DNA from: Ferrovum sp. JA12
GTDB lineage: Bacteria; Pseudomonadota; Gammaproteobacteria; Burkholderiales; Ferrovaceae
NCBI RefSeq assembly: GCF_001431705.1
Contig: NZ_LJWX01000001.1
Coordinates: 124,001-188,000 of the forward strand
DNA: 64,000 bases
Direction: 5' to 3'
Position numbers and translations under genes: made by a program. Shown piece by piece: positions 9,395 to 16,919 of the stretch (within the stretch, counting starts at the first letter, position 1; each line of letters opens with the position of its first letter). The notes under the pieces were generated by a model that was not told the DNA's origin, ran no database searches, and saw only the letters and a list, made by a program, of their open reading frames with translations.

Positions 9395-9410
9395 TATCAA
9401 AGGGAACACT

Positions 9411-9737
9411 ATGATCCATGAACTCAGAATTTACCATTGCGCACCAGGTAGACTACCTGCCTTGAATCAACGCTTTGAACAAACGACCCTAAAGTTTTGG
9501 GAGAAATACGGCATTAAGCCCATCGGTTTTTGGACCACCTTAATTGGTCCTAGTAACCAAACACTGACCTATTTATTAGAGTGGGAAAGTCTTGCGGAAA
9601 GAGAGCAAAAGTGGAACGCTTTCTCCAGCGATCCCGAGTGGCTGGCTAAAAGAGCCGCCACCGAGGCAGCAGGAACCATTGTTGAGAGAATCGACAATCA
9701 AATCTTAGTTCCCACTGCCTATTCGGCTATCCGTTAA
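9411..9737 (+). CDS. NIPSNAP family protein
   Basis: The protein is 108 residues from ATG 9411, which follows AAAGGGA. An upstream in-frame GTG at 9369 would overlap the previous gene and is less likely. MIHELRIYHCAPGRLPALNQ followed by LTYLLEWESLAERE and a tryptophan near WNAFSSDPEW is the dimeric ferredoxin-like NIPSNAP fold. The biochemical role of bacterial members is uncertain. It ends exactly one base before the stop of the convergent nitroreductase. Confidence 0.88.
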   Translation: MIHELRIYHCAPGRLPALNQRFEQTTLKFWEKYGIKPIGFWTTLIGPSNQTLTYLLEWESLAEREQKWNAFSSDPEWLAKRAATEAAGTIVERIDNQILVPTAYSAIR

Positions 9738-10340
9738 TTAGAAGCGATCTGTAATAATCATGTCTTGACGGGGAAGATACCCAGGTTTGGGCCATGCTGG
9801 TTTTACTGCTTTACCAATCACTAGCATGGCGCCAACGGCATGCCCCTCAGGGAGATTGATCAACTGTGCTACCCGATCAAAGTCAAAGCCCACCATAGGA
9901 CATGAATCGTAATCCATCGCTTTAGCAGCCAGCATTAAGGTTTGTAACATGATGCCCACTGAACGCATGGCTTCATCTCGTTGCAGTTGTTCTTTACCTG
10001 AATAAAAAGGATCAATCCACGGCACTAAAATGTCCTGTACAGCTTTGGGGGCATTCACCCAATAGCGAGCAGGATCCTTTTTCCAAGCATCAATATCTGC
10101 TGTAATCACAAACAAGAGTGAAGCCTCGGTGACTTGTGCCTGGTTATTAGCAGCCTCTCTGAGTTGTTGCCGTAACGCTGTATCCTTGACATGAACTATG
10201 CGCCAATGCTGTAAGTTGAATGAAGAGGGAGCTTGGGCTGCCAAATCCACTAATTGCTCAAACTCAGCAGGACTTAATTGATGATGGGGATCAAAATGCT
10301 TAATTGCTCTTCTTTGTCTAATGGCTTCAAAGGTATCCAT
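9738..10340 (-). CDS. Nitroreductase family protein
   Basis: The protein is 200 residues from the ATG at 10340, chosen because AGGAGA lies 5 nt upstream. A start 10 codons earlier lacks a site. The FMN-binding fold is shown by RQRRAIKHFDPHH, APSSFNLQHWRIVHV and the C-terminal VGAMLVIGKAVKPAWPKPGY. Members reduce nitroaromatics, quinones or similar electrophiles with NAD(P)H. The physiological substrate is unknown. It is cytoplasmic, convergent with NIPSNAP, and 33 nt downstream of the HPP-like membrane gene on the same strand. Confidence 0.9.
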   Translation of the reverse strand: MDTFEAIRQRRAIKHFDPHHQLSPAEFEQLVDLAAQAPSSFNLQHWRIVHVKDTALRQQLREAANNQAQVTEASLLFVITADIDAWKKDPARYWVNAPKAVQDILVPWIDPFYSGKEQLQRDEAMRSVGIMLQTLMLAAKAMDYDSCPMVGFDFDRVAQLINLPEGHAVGAMLVIGKAVKPAWPKPGYLPRQDMIITDRF

Positions 10341-10373
10341 GCTGTCTCCTATAGATAATATACTGTCCAACAG

Positions 10374-11300
10374 TTAATTAGCGTCCGTACTTTTTCTAAC
10401 AAAATGATTATATAAGAAGTAATAGGCAATGAATATGCTGATACCTATTGCCGTTGAAATTAATAACTGACTATCTGGATGGGGTGCCACAAAGGGTAAT
10501 AATCCTATGGCCATAGCAGGCGGCAGATACATGTTGACCATGCGACAGATGACTATGCCAGTCACCATGGTTAATAGGATTGCTGGTGAATGATTGCCTA
10601 GAATATGCAAACTCACCAAACCCACTGCCACCATGGCTAGAGTGAGAAACAGTAATTGAATGAGTTGTTTAGCCCAGGGGCAATGGGCGGGTTTTGTTAA
10701 TATTTCATAGCTCACTACGACTAGTGGAGGAAAAAGAATAAACTTTAATCCAGAAAAATAGACCATCACTTGCATGAGCAACACGAACACAATGAAAGAC
10801 AGGAGTCCGACGTGATCAATCTTTAATAACTCCTCGACACTTTGATGGGGCAGATCCATTAATTGGGGCTTATAAAAAGGCCGCAACACTATCAGAATGA
10901 GGACTAGCAAGCTAATCGTGACACACACCGCTATAGGATAGGCGAAGCTGTCTTCACCCAAAATGACGGGTAAGTAGCCCGCCGCGAGTGCTGGCACAAT
11001 GGGAGAGCGCAATAAAACAATGACCAATAAGGCGAGGGCAATGGAGAGACTTACCGACAAGGGACTGTAACCCCAATACCTTTCAATGATCACACCGATT
11101 AAGGCTGCCAAGGTCGGCGTTAGCACCAATAAAACAGGTTGTTTTGCCCAGCTGCCCTGAGGTTTACTCAACACCCCATAGGCAATAGCGCCTAGCTCCG
11201 GAAACACAATAACTGAAATACCTGTAATCAATGCCGCTTGTGAGGCGCCAAATAAGAAAAGTAGCGTGGTAAACTCGCCCAGATAAAATAAATCGGTCAT
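10374..11300 (-). CDS. HPP-like integral membrane protein with internal duplication
   Basis: The protein is 308 residues with about eight to ten membrane segments. Two halves look alike. The first half contains VFPELGAIAYGVLSKPQGSW-AKQPVLL (residues ~32-58), and the second contains LFPPLVVVSYEILTKPAHCPW-AKQLIQL (~190-217). Each half is followed by a P-x-L/M-A-x-G-x-LP segment (VPALAAGYLP and PPAMAIGLLP). This layout resembles HPP-family membrane proteins, some of which are implicated in nitrite transport. The duplication and assignment are by eye. It is 13 nt downstream of the ICMT-like gene. Confidence 0.65.
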   Translation of the reverse strand: MTDLFYLGEFTTLLFLFGASQAALITGISVIVFPELGAIAYGVLSKPQGSWAKQPVLLVLTPTLAALIGVIIERYWGYSPLSVSLSIALALLVIVLLRSPIVPALAAGYLPVILGEDSFAYPIAVCVTISLLVLILIVLRPFYKPQLMDLPHQSVEELLKIDHVGLLSFIVFVLLMQVMVYFSGLKFILFPPLVVVSYEILTKPAHCPWAKQLIQLLFLTLAMVAVGLVSLHILGNHSPAILLTMVTGIVICRMVNMYLPPAMAIGLLPFVAPHPDSQLLISTAIGISIFIAYYFLYNHFVRKSTDAN

Positions 11301-11313
11301 CTTTAATGAGTGA

Positions 11314-11775
11314 TTAGAATAATAAGGGGATTAATCGCTTCACCTTCTTTTGATAATCCGCGTAATGGGGATATAAAAAACATAATAAAGACTCTTCAAA
11401 ACGGGATTTAACGTTAAGCAACGCAAACAATGCGATGGCTAATAACGCTAGCCCCGTATCCACCGCCATAAAAGACAACCCCACAGCAGACATCACCAAA
11501 CCTAAGTAAATAGGATGCCTCACCACTGAGAAAGGTCCGTTAGTGATTAATTGATGATTGTTTATTGGGATAGGAAGTGGCGTTAGTAGCTTCCCCATAA
11601 ACATTGCACTATACAAGGAGAACAATCCTCCCACACAAAACAGAAGCCAACCTAAAATAGTCACGGGATTCCAGTCAAACAACCGATCAAAGCAGGCTAT
11701 CGCTCGCAACACAATAAGAGCTAGTAATAGCCCTTGTAGTGCCACAAAAATCAATCCTTTTTTACGGTCAGACAC
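11314..11775 (-). CDS. Isoprenylcysteine carboxyl methyltransferase-like membrane protein
   Basis: The protein is 153 residues with about four membrane segments. The C-terminal half holds the family signature: GPFSVVRHPIYLG near residue 87, then a conserved glutamate in SRFEESLL and a YPHYADYQKKVKRLIP tail. Bacterial members of this ICMT/PEMT-like fold methylate lipids or small molecules using SAM. The substrate is unknown. It lies 8 nt after a small hypothetical gene and 13 nt before the HPP-like gene, so a three-gene minus-strand operon is likely. Confidence 0.82.
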   Translation of the reverse strand: MSDRKKGLIFVALQGLLLALIVLRAIACFDRLFDWNPVTILGWLLFCVGGLFSLYSAMFMGKLLTPLPIPINNHQLITNGPFSVVRHPIYLGLVMSAVGLSFMAVDTGLALLAIALFALLNVKSRFEESLLCFLYPHYADYQKKVKRLIPLLF

Positions 11776-11783
11776 TGTGGGTA

Positions 11784-12095
11784 TTACTCTTTTTTGGGAG
11801 CCAGCTGTTTAAAGACCTCTTCATCAATGGGACTTTCGCCATCGGGTAAACCGCTTTCCATGCGCTCTTTTCTGAGCTCACCCCGTAACAACAACAACCC
11901 CTTTAACGTTAGTAACTCTTTTGATAGGCTGTCCTTTGACTGATATAAAGTATCATCTGACAGCAGACGATCAGTTTGCGCTGGGTTGGTTAAATCAATT
12001 TTTAAAATATAGGCTAAACGAACAATTTCACGATTCAAAGCATGCAAATCATGATCAAATTCGTTGGGGGAAATAGGATTGTCATCATAATCCAT
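11784..12095 (-). CDS. Small hypothetical protein
   Basis: The protein is 103 residues, acidic at the N-terminus (MDYDDNPISPNEFDHDL) and predicted largely helical, with no membrane segment or signal peptide. The central stretch from LNREIVRLAYIL to LTLKGLLLLRGELRKERM could form a coiled coil. I do not recognise the family. It is the first gene of the minus-strand run leading to the ICMT-like and HPP-like genes, 8 nt before the former. Confidence 0.6.
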   Translation of the reverse strand: MDYDDNPISPNEFDHDLHALNREIVRLAYILKIDLTNPAQTDRLLSDDTLYQSKDSLSKELLTLKGLLLLRGELRKERMESGLPDGESPIDEEVFKQLAPKKE

Positions 12096-12168
12096 AAGGG
12101 TCTAATTAAATTATAAAAAAGCTATTATACTCCTGATATTGAGTCACAAGCTGGCAAGCCTTTAGTTT

Positions 12169-12306
12169 ATGTCAAAAAACAAGATCCTTTACTTGATGAT
12201 TATCATTGTTGTCATTTACTTACTGGCAAGAGCAATGGCTAAACTGCCTCTTGATAATGCTGTGCTAGGGTTCTTAAGAGCCCCCATTGGAACGGTGATT
12301 TATTGA
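12169..12306 (+). CDS. Possible small single-span membrane protein
   Basis: A 45-codon frame from ATG 12169 encodes a short basic start (MSKNK), one strongly hydrophobic segment of about 16 residues (ILYLMIIIVVIYLLA) and a short soluble tail ending GTVIY. A -10-like TATACT lies about 40 nt upstream. No good ribosome-binding site is seen. The hydrophobic segment after a basic start favours a real small membrane protein, but at this length it could be chance. Confidence 0.35.
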   Translation: MSKNKILYLMIIIVVIYLLARAMAKLPLDNAVLGFLRAPIGTVIY

Positions 12307-12749
12307 AGCCTAATCATTCATGCCCATACTAACGCCAACGATGTCTTCACTTTAGCTTCTAGTGGCGTCACCGCCACTTGAAATAGAGCGTACACCCTTC
12401 ACACTGTGATGAATAGCCGGTGACTTACACCTGGAATAATCTCATTTTTTGGTTAACACATCAGTGAAACCGATAGTGAATGCTCCCTGTACCGTGCTAG
12501 GAACCTGAATATTGCAGTTAAAGCTGTGAGTTGGGATGGGCTGATTGTTACAGTTAACTACTCTGCTCAGAGTCACATCTGTCAGGCATCGTTAGGCCAC
12601 ACTAAGCTGCCAAACCATTAGGGTTAGCCATCCAAATCCCGCTCCTACAGAGTCACCTGGTTTTTACCTCACTTTAAGTTAAGTGAGATAAGGAATTAGC
12701 ACGGGATCATAGAGCGAAGGGTCAGCAATCATGGAATAGAAACCACCGT
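12307..12749. other. Intergenic region with a possible minus-strand gene remnant
   Basis: No intact gene is seen. On the minus strand, 12442-12591 is an open frame of 49 codons without a start codon. It has spaced cysteines and a sequence that reads like a protein C-terminus (VPSTVQGAFTIGFTDVLTKK). Stops interrupt every frame upstream. It may be the tail of a decayed gene. The family was not recognised. Confidence 0.3.
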
Positions 12750-13088
12750 TTATTTCAACTGGTTAAATAAATAATCCAATTCTTTTTTAACGGATAAAGT
12801 CATATTTTTTTCCAGTAACCTGTAGCTTTGTAATATATTCAACCCTAAGTCTGATAAAAATGCACCTCCTCCATGGCTTCCTCCGTGACTCGTGATGATA
12901 ATTGGGGAAATAAATGACTCATTCATCACGTTAACCAACTCCCAAGCTCTTCTATAGGACATGTTCATTTTTTGGGCGGCTTTTGATATAGAGCCACATT
13001 CAATGATCGCTTCAAGGAGGTCTGCTTTACCTGGACCCATGGCAGTATTTGGGCCATAACTTATTCTGATTTTTAATCTTTTTTCCAT
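12750..13088 (-). CDS. ModE-like winged-helix regulator (DNA-binding domain only)
   Basis: The protein is 112 residues and corresponds to the N-terminal LysR-like HTH domain of ModE. Features are GPGKADLLEAIIECGSISKA, the MSYRRAWELVNVMN recognition helix and the SHGGSHGGGAFLSDLG wing. The C-terminal molbindin domains that bind molybdate in full ModE (about 260 residues) are absent, so this is the stand-alone form common in many bacteria. It probably regulates a nearby or molybdenum-related gene. No molybdate genes are visible in this window. An inverted repeat just upstream may be its own operator. Confidence 0.85.
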   Translation of the reverse strand: MEKRLKIRISYGPNTAMGPGKADLLEAIIECGSISKAAQKMNMSYRRAWELVNVMNESFISPIIITSHGGSHGGGAFLSDLGLNILQSYRLLEKNMTLSVKKELDYLFNQLK

Positions 13089-13106
13089 ATGGATACTCCA
13101 TGAAAT

Positions 13107-13130
13107 CTAATCTCATCAAGTTAAGATTAG
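13107..13130. promoter_or_regulatory. Inverted repeat upstream of ModE-like gene
   Basis: A perfect 7-bp pair CTAATCT / AGATTAG with a 10-bp spacer lies 19 bp upstream of the ModE-like start codon. The position suits an operator, possibly autoregulatory. This is inferred only from symmetry and location. Confidence 0.4.
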
Positions 13131-13448
13131 TGGCGCACTAAGTATTATTCAATGATCATATAAAATCGGTAAACTAAACACTGTCTCGCCTCAAATGAGT
13201 GAGTGTATTATAGAGAGAGTAATTGTGGGTAATTGTTTCCTAATTCAAATCGTCCTATCAACACTTGATTTATTCACTCTATTGTCTTCTACTAAGGCCA
13301 AATAATGCCACTTCCTTAAACTTGCACTGCGATATTAATTTGAATAAGACTCACCCGACAATTTGTGAATATTTGTAAATTTACTCAATGATTCATTATT
13401 TATTGTAATAATTTATTATTGCCATTTATTCAATGAAATTCGTCTCCT
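13131..13448. other. AT-rich intergenic region
   Basis: The 318 bp between the ModE-like gene and the Tat-signal small gene contain no convincing gene. The stretch is AT-rich with several possible -10 elements and presumably holds the promoter of the GMC oxidoreductase operon, but no single promoter stands out. Confidence 0.4.
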
Positions 13449-13577
13449 ATGAACAGAAGATTTTTTTTGCTCTCAGCTGTAAGCGTAGCTTTCTCCTTTG
13501 CTTTACCTCTCTTTTCTAAAAACAAATCCCAATTGGTTCTCAATGGCTGGATCTTAAAAAATAAGGATATTGCGTGA
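13449..13577 (+). CDS. Tiny Tat-signal protein coupled to GMC oxidoreductase
   Basis: A 42-residue frame starts MNRRFFLLSAVSVAFSFALP, a good twin-arginine-type signal with RR followed by FF and a hydrophobic core. About 20 further residues follow (ending NGWILKNKDIA). Its TGA overlaps the GTG start of the GMC oxidoreductase in a GTGA arrangement, so the two are translationally coupled. In fructose and sorbitol dehydrogenase-type complexes a small subunit carries the Tat signal for the FAD subunit. This may be a minimal version. It could alternatively be a remnant of such a subunit. Confidence 0.6.
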   Translation: MNRRFFLLSAVSVAFSFALPLFSKNKSQLVLNGWILKNKDIA

Positions 13578-14986
13578 TCGCTGATTTAAATTCAGATCCT
13601 TTACTGAACTTTAATCAAAGTCAGTTTGATGTTTGTATTGTAGGATCTGGCGCTGCTGGTATAACCATTGCCTTGCAATTAGAAAAACAGGGCTTAAAAG
13701 TCGCCTTGTGTGAGGGAGGGGGATTAGATTTTTCAATCGATTCTCAAGACTCTTATTTCGGCTCTACCACAGGAGACCCCTATCTGTCCCTAGAAGGGTC
13801 CCGTCTGAGATATTTTGGAGGGAGTACTAATCATTGGGCAGGATGGTGCAGACCCTTTTCGGCAATTGATTTTAATCGAGGTTATTTGGGAGAGGAGTTT
13901 GTGTGGCCTATTTCTAACAATGATATTGAACCATACTTGGCAAAGGCCTGCGATATCCTAGAAATACCAAATCAATTTGAAGACGCTAATCAGAGAGATA
14001 AATATATTAAAACAGTCGTAACAGAGTTCTCTCCACCAGTACGTTTTGCAAAAAAATATAAAAAAGATATTGCCGCTTACTCTAATATGGTTCTTTTTTT
14101 AAACAGTAATCTGATTGATATTTCAGGAAATGATAGAACGATCACCGCAGCTCAGTTTATTAGCTTTTCTGGTAATCAGTTAACTATTAACGCTAACAAA
14201 TTCATTTTTGCCATGGGGGGCATTGAAAACTCAAGATTTTTACTGTGGTTTAACCAAAAGTATCAAGGTAAATATTTCACTTCCACCCTACCCATTGGAC
14301 AGTATTGGATGGAGCATCCTCATTTCACCCTAGGACAAGCCATTGTAGATTATCAAATCGGTAAAGATAGGTTTTATTTACTCACAGATGAAACTCAAAT
14401 ACACAAGAAGATTCTAGGTTGCGGATTTCGTTTAGATCTACAGCCAGAGGGGGCCACTGAGGAAATGATTAAAGAAGTGAGTTGTCTTGCCCCAAAATTA
14501 GGCAAAAAACTGGTCTCTCTTGCTCAACACAATTTGATTTGTGGAGTCAGGTTCAGAGCCGCATGGGAACAATCCCCTAGCACATCTAACACCATCACAC
14601 TAACCCATGCCACAGATCGCTTAGGTATTCCCAGAATCAACTTAAACTGGCAAAAAAGCACTTTTGACAGACTTACTCTAACGGAATCTATTAAAGTATT
14701 TAACAATTGGATGTTAAACAATGATTGGGGTCGCATTCAATTACAAGAATGGGTAACCAATAACCTCGCTTATCCCACTAATGACGAATTAGCTGGTAAC
14801 CACCATATGGGAGGAACGCGTATGGCCTCTAGTCCACGCTATGGGGTGGTTGATAAAAACTGCAAAGTATTTGGCTCAAATAACTTATATATCATTGGCT
14901 CGTCTATATTTACCACGTCCGGGGCCAACAATCCAACTCTACCCATCACTCAATTTTCACTTCGTCTTGCAGATCATCTGATGTAG
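13574..14986 (+). CDS. GMC family FAD-dependent oxidoreductase
   Basis: The protein is 470 residues with start GTG 13574, supported by AAGGA about 9 nt upstream and the overlap with the small Tat gene. The FAD-binding Rossmann motif is VCIVGSGAAGITIALQLE near residue 16, followed by LRYFGGSTNHWAG around residue 77. The C-terminal GMC domain has NHHMGGTRMA and ends GANNPTLPITQFSLRLADHL. Members oxidise sugars, alcohols or polyols. HMGGTRM is typical of sugar-dehydrogenase-like members. No signal peptide of its own is visible, so export, if any, would need the Tat partner. The substrate is unknown. Confidence 0.9.
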   Translation: MIADLNSDPLLNFNQSQFDVCIVGSGAAGITIALQLEKQGLKVALCEGGGLDFSIDSQDSYFGSTTGDPYLSLEGSRLRYFGGSTNHWAGWCRPFSAIDFNRGYLGEEFVWPISNNDIEPYLAKACDILEIPNQFEDANQRDKYIKTVVTEFSPPVRFAKKYKKDIAAYSNMVLFLNSNLIDISGNDRTITAAQFISFSGNQLTINANKFIFAMGGIENSRFLLWFNQKYQGKYFTSTLPIGQYWMEHPHFTLGQAIVDYQIGKDRFYLLTDETQIHKKILGCGFRLDLQPEGATEEMIKEVSCLAPKLGKKLVSLAQHNLICGVRFRAAWEQSPSTSNTITLTHATDRLGIPRINLNWQKSTFDRLTLTESIKVFNNWMLNNDWGRIQLQEWVTNNLAYPTNDELAGNHHMGGTRMASSPRYGVVDKNCKVFGSNNLYIIGSSIFTTSGANNPTLPITQFSLRLADHLM

Positions 14987-15015
14987 AGCTATGCTTTCTT
15001 ATTTTTTAAAGAAAC

Positions 15016-15252
15016 TTATTCTCTAAAAATAATATACAGTACTGTCGCAAAAAAAAGGACAACAATCGTTAGGAATGTCACACTAAGACTCACCCACCCA
15101 GGACTACTGTTGGTCCAACTCAATAGCAAAATTATTGAGCCCAAACCCGTCGCCCAAGCGGCTAATAATTTGGGAATGGTTGGCAGTTTCTTCCAAAACA
15201 AAGTTAATAAAATAACTATACCAAAAATTATAAAAGGACTGATCTTTAGCAT
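15016..15252 (-). CDS. Small membrane protein, unknown function
   Basis: The protein is 78 residues with three likely membrane segments (about residues 4-20, 30-46 and 52-76) separated by short polar loops. It has no recognisable motif. It is convergent with the GMC oxidoreductase, 29 nt past that gene's stop. The next plus-strand feature is the decayed tRNA-Met about 230 bp away. It is likely a real gene because the frame is almost entirely hydrophobic and patterned. Confidence 0.55.
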   Translation of the reverse strand: MLKISPFIIFGIVILLTLFWKKLPTIPKLLAAWATGLGSIILLLSWTNSSPGWVSLSVTFLTIVVLFFATVLYIIFRE

Positions 15253-15481
15253 GTTATTTACTCCTGTTAATCTAAAAAGAGTTACATTAAGTTACTGTTA
15301 CTTTATTGTAGTGGATACCACAAAAGGAAAGAGTAAGCATTTATTTCTCTAATAAAATAGGATCCAACAGAACACTTTCGTTATATCACCGACTTATTTG
15401 ATGGCTTGATTGTTCTCATCGACTAAAGACCTATTGATCATATAGAACAGAGGTCAATAGATATGTTAAAGTTAAAAACTT

Positions 15482-15556
15482 GGCGAATTAGCTCAGCCGA
15501 TTAGAGCGACGGAATCATAATTTCTAGGCTTCAGGGCTTTCAATCCCTTTGCCCAA
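15482..15556 (+). pseudogene. Decayed tRNA-Met copy
   Basis: The first 40 nt match the intact tRNA-Met at 21862 except for one base. After the CAT anticodon the sequence diverges: the anticodon stem, variable loop and T arm are only loosely similar (AGGCTTCAGG...TTTCAATCCC), and the acceptor stem and CCA are lost. It cannot fold as a functional tRNA. It marks the left edge of the island. Confidence 0.85.
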
Positions 15557-15699
15557 TAAAATCTATTACTTAGAAAACCAAGGTTTTCACCGTAGCACAT
15601 ACCGTGTGACACACCACCCGCAAAGTACCGAAGAATAAGGCTTTACTGGAGAAAAGCGTTCTAGCATATGGCTTAGAGCGGAGGGCTGTGGAAAAAAAT

Positions 15700-15714
15700 G
15701 TCGTTCAAAACGAC
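15700..15714. promoter_or_regulatory. Island palindrome 1, upstream of toxin-antitoxin operon
   Basis: The site is GTCGTT-CAA-AACGAC, a perfect 6+3+6 palindrome, 36 bp before the toxin start codon. A possible -10 (TAATAT, 15739-15744) lies between the two. The same motif recurs at 19363 and 21726 and as a half site at 21650. The Xre-type antitoxin encoded just downstream is the obvious candidate binder. Confidence 0.65.
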
Positions 15715-15750
15715 GCATAAACTTAGATTGTCTATTGTTAATATAAGCTC

Positions 15751-16074
15751 ATGAGTAATTCCATTACTTATTACAGCGAACAGGTCCAAGAGGACATCAT
15801 GAGCCTCCCAGAAACACTTCAAGCTCGCTATATTGGTTTAACTCAGAGGATGCTTGAGCATGACCCTAATTTAGGTTTGCCACACACAGATGCGTTTGGA
15901 GGTGGTTTATTTGAATTAAGACTAAAGGATGCTGAAGGAATTGCTAGGGTATTTTTCTGCACGATGGTGGAGCAAGAGATCGTCATGCTTCATAGTTTTA
16001 TTAAGAAGACCCAGAAGACACCTGATAAAGAATTAAAGATTGCGAAATCACGCATGAAGGAGTTAAAGACATGA
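15751..16074 (+). CDS. RelE/HigB-type toxin (Gp49-like)
   Basis: The protein is 107 residues and basic at the C-terminus. The segments GLPHTDAFGGGLFELRLKDAEGIARVFF and VMLHSFIKKTQKTP are characteristic of the phage-derived Gp49-like/RelE-HigB toxin family, which cleaves mRNA at the ribosome. The toxin-first order with a downstream antitoxin, overlapping by ATGA (16071-16074), is typical of HigBA-type operons. The palindrome at 15700 probably mediates autoregulation. Catalytic basic residues (K/R in the C-terminal half) are present, so it is probably active. Confidence 0.9.
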   Translation: MSNSITYYSEQVQEDIMSLPETLQARYIGLTQRMLEHDPNLGLPHTDAFGGGLFELRLKDAEGIARVFFCTMVEQEIVMLHSFIKKTQKTPDKELKIAKSRMKELKT

Positions 16075-16382
16075 CAACACAAAAGAAAACAAAAATACTT
16101 ACTCATAAACAAATGGTAAGCAAGATGATGAAGAATCCTGCTGTGAAGGCTACAGCGGAAGAACTAGATCGCACTGAGTTCGCGATTCTTGATGAAATCC
16201 TGGCAGCTAGAAAAGAGGCAGGGTTAACTCAAGCACAGGTAGCAAAGCGTATGGGTACACAAACTCCAGCTATTGCTAGGTTGGAAAATTCTTTAGCTAC
16301 AGGCAAGCATTCACCAAGTCTAAACACGATCAAGCGTTATGCGGCTGCTTTAGGCAAGAAGGTGGAGCTTCATTTGGTTTGA
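16071..16382 (+). CDS. Xre/HigA-type antitoxin
   Basis: The protein is 103 residues. The C-terminal two-thirds are a Cro/C1-type helix-turn-helix: EAGLTQAQVAKRMGTQTPAI followed by ARLENSL and SLNTIKRYAAALGKKVELHLV. It should neutralise the RelE-like toxin and repress the operon. Its start overlaps the toxin stop (ATGA). It is the only DNA-binding regulator visible in the island, hence the best candidate for recognising the repeated GTCGTT-N3-AACGAC palindrome. Confidence 0.92.
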   Translation: MTTQKKTKILTHKQMVSKMMKNPAVKATAEELDRTEFAILDEILAARKEAGLTQAQVAKRMGTQTPAIARLENSLATGKHSPSLNTIKRYAAALGKKVELHLV

Positions 16383-16458
16383 TATACCGCTAGAAAGGGG
16401 TAGTTAATAACATTTCCAAATTAGCGAATGTTTGGTTTAGAAATAAGGGAATTAAGAT

Positions 16459-16611
16459 ATGGCTAGATGTACGGCACCAAGAAATGGGCATCGCACAGCA
16501 AGTGGGGCGGCGGCATGTCCTGCGTGTAGTAGTCGCCGCAATTATGGTAGCTATCGGTCGATTGGTATTCCCCCAAAAAAACGGACACTTTCATTAAGGA
16601 TGTTAATATGA
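16459..16611 (+). pseudogene. Truncated gene with N-terminal zinc ribbon
   Basis: A 50-codon frame starting MARCTAPRNGHRTASGAAAC carries C4 and a CPAC pair, a pattern I associate from memory with the N-terminus of larger multidomain proteins in mobile or defence-like loci. AAGGGA lies about 8 nt before the ATG. After about residue 36 the sequence changes character and ends, consistent with interruption by the adjacent IS3-type remnant. It is probably the leftover start of a larger island gene. Confidence 0.5.
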
Positions 16612-16623
16612 AAGGAGGAAGTG

Positions 16624-16919
16624 ATGGAGGGAATGATGAGGTTAAGGAAGAAGTACAGTGCTGAGTTTAAGGCTGAAGCAGTTAAATTAGCCCAACAGCC
16701 AGGAAAGGTACTCATAACGGTTGAGTCAGACTTAGGTATTCACGACAGTTTAATTAGACGCTGGGTCAAGGAAGCTGAAGGTGGGGTATTGAATAAAACC
16801 TCTACTCCACAACCGTCGGATCTGGCTAAAGAAGTGATAAGGCTGAAACGTGAGAATGATAGCCTTCGTATGGAGCGAGATATCATAAAAAAGGCGCTCG
16901 GCTACTTCGCGAAATTCTG
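16624..16919 (+). pseudogene. IS3-family transposase OrfA, truncated
   Basis: The frame begins at ATG 16624 with GGAGG 5 nt upstream. It encodes the OrfA helix-turn-helix and leucine-zipper region: RKKYSAEFKAEAVKLAQQPG, LGIHDSLIRRWVKEAEGG and LKRENDSLRMERDIIKKALGYFAK. Normally OrfB follows after YFAK. Here the left inverted repeat of the IS256 element starts at 16920 and no OrfB exists in the window, so the IS3 element is dead. Confidence 0.85.
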
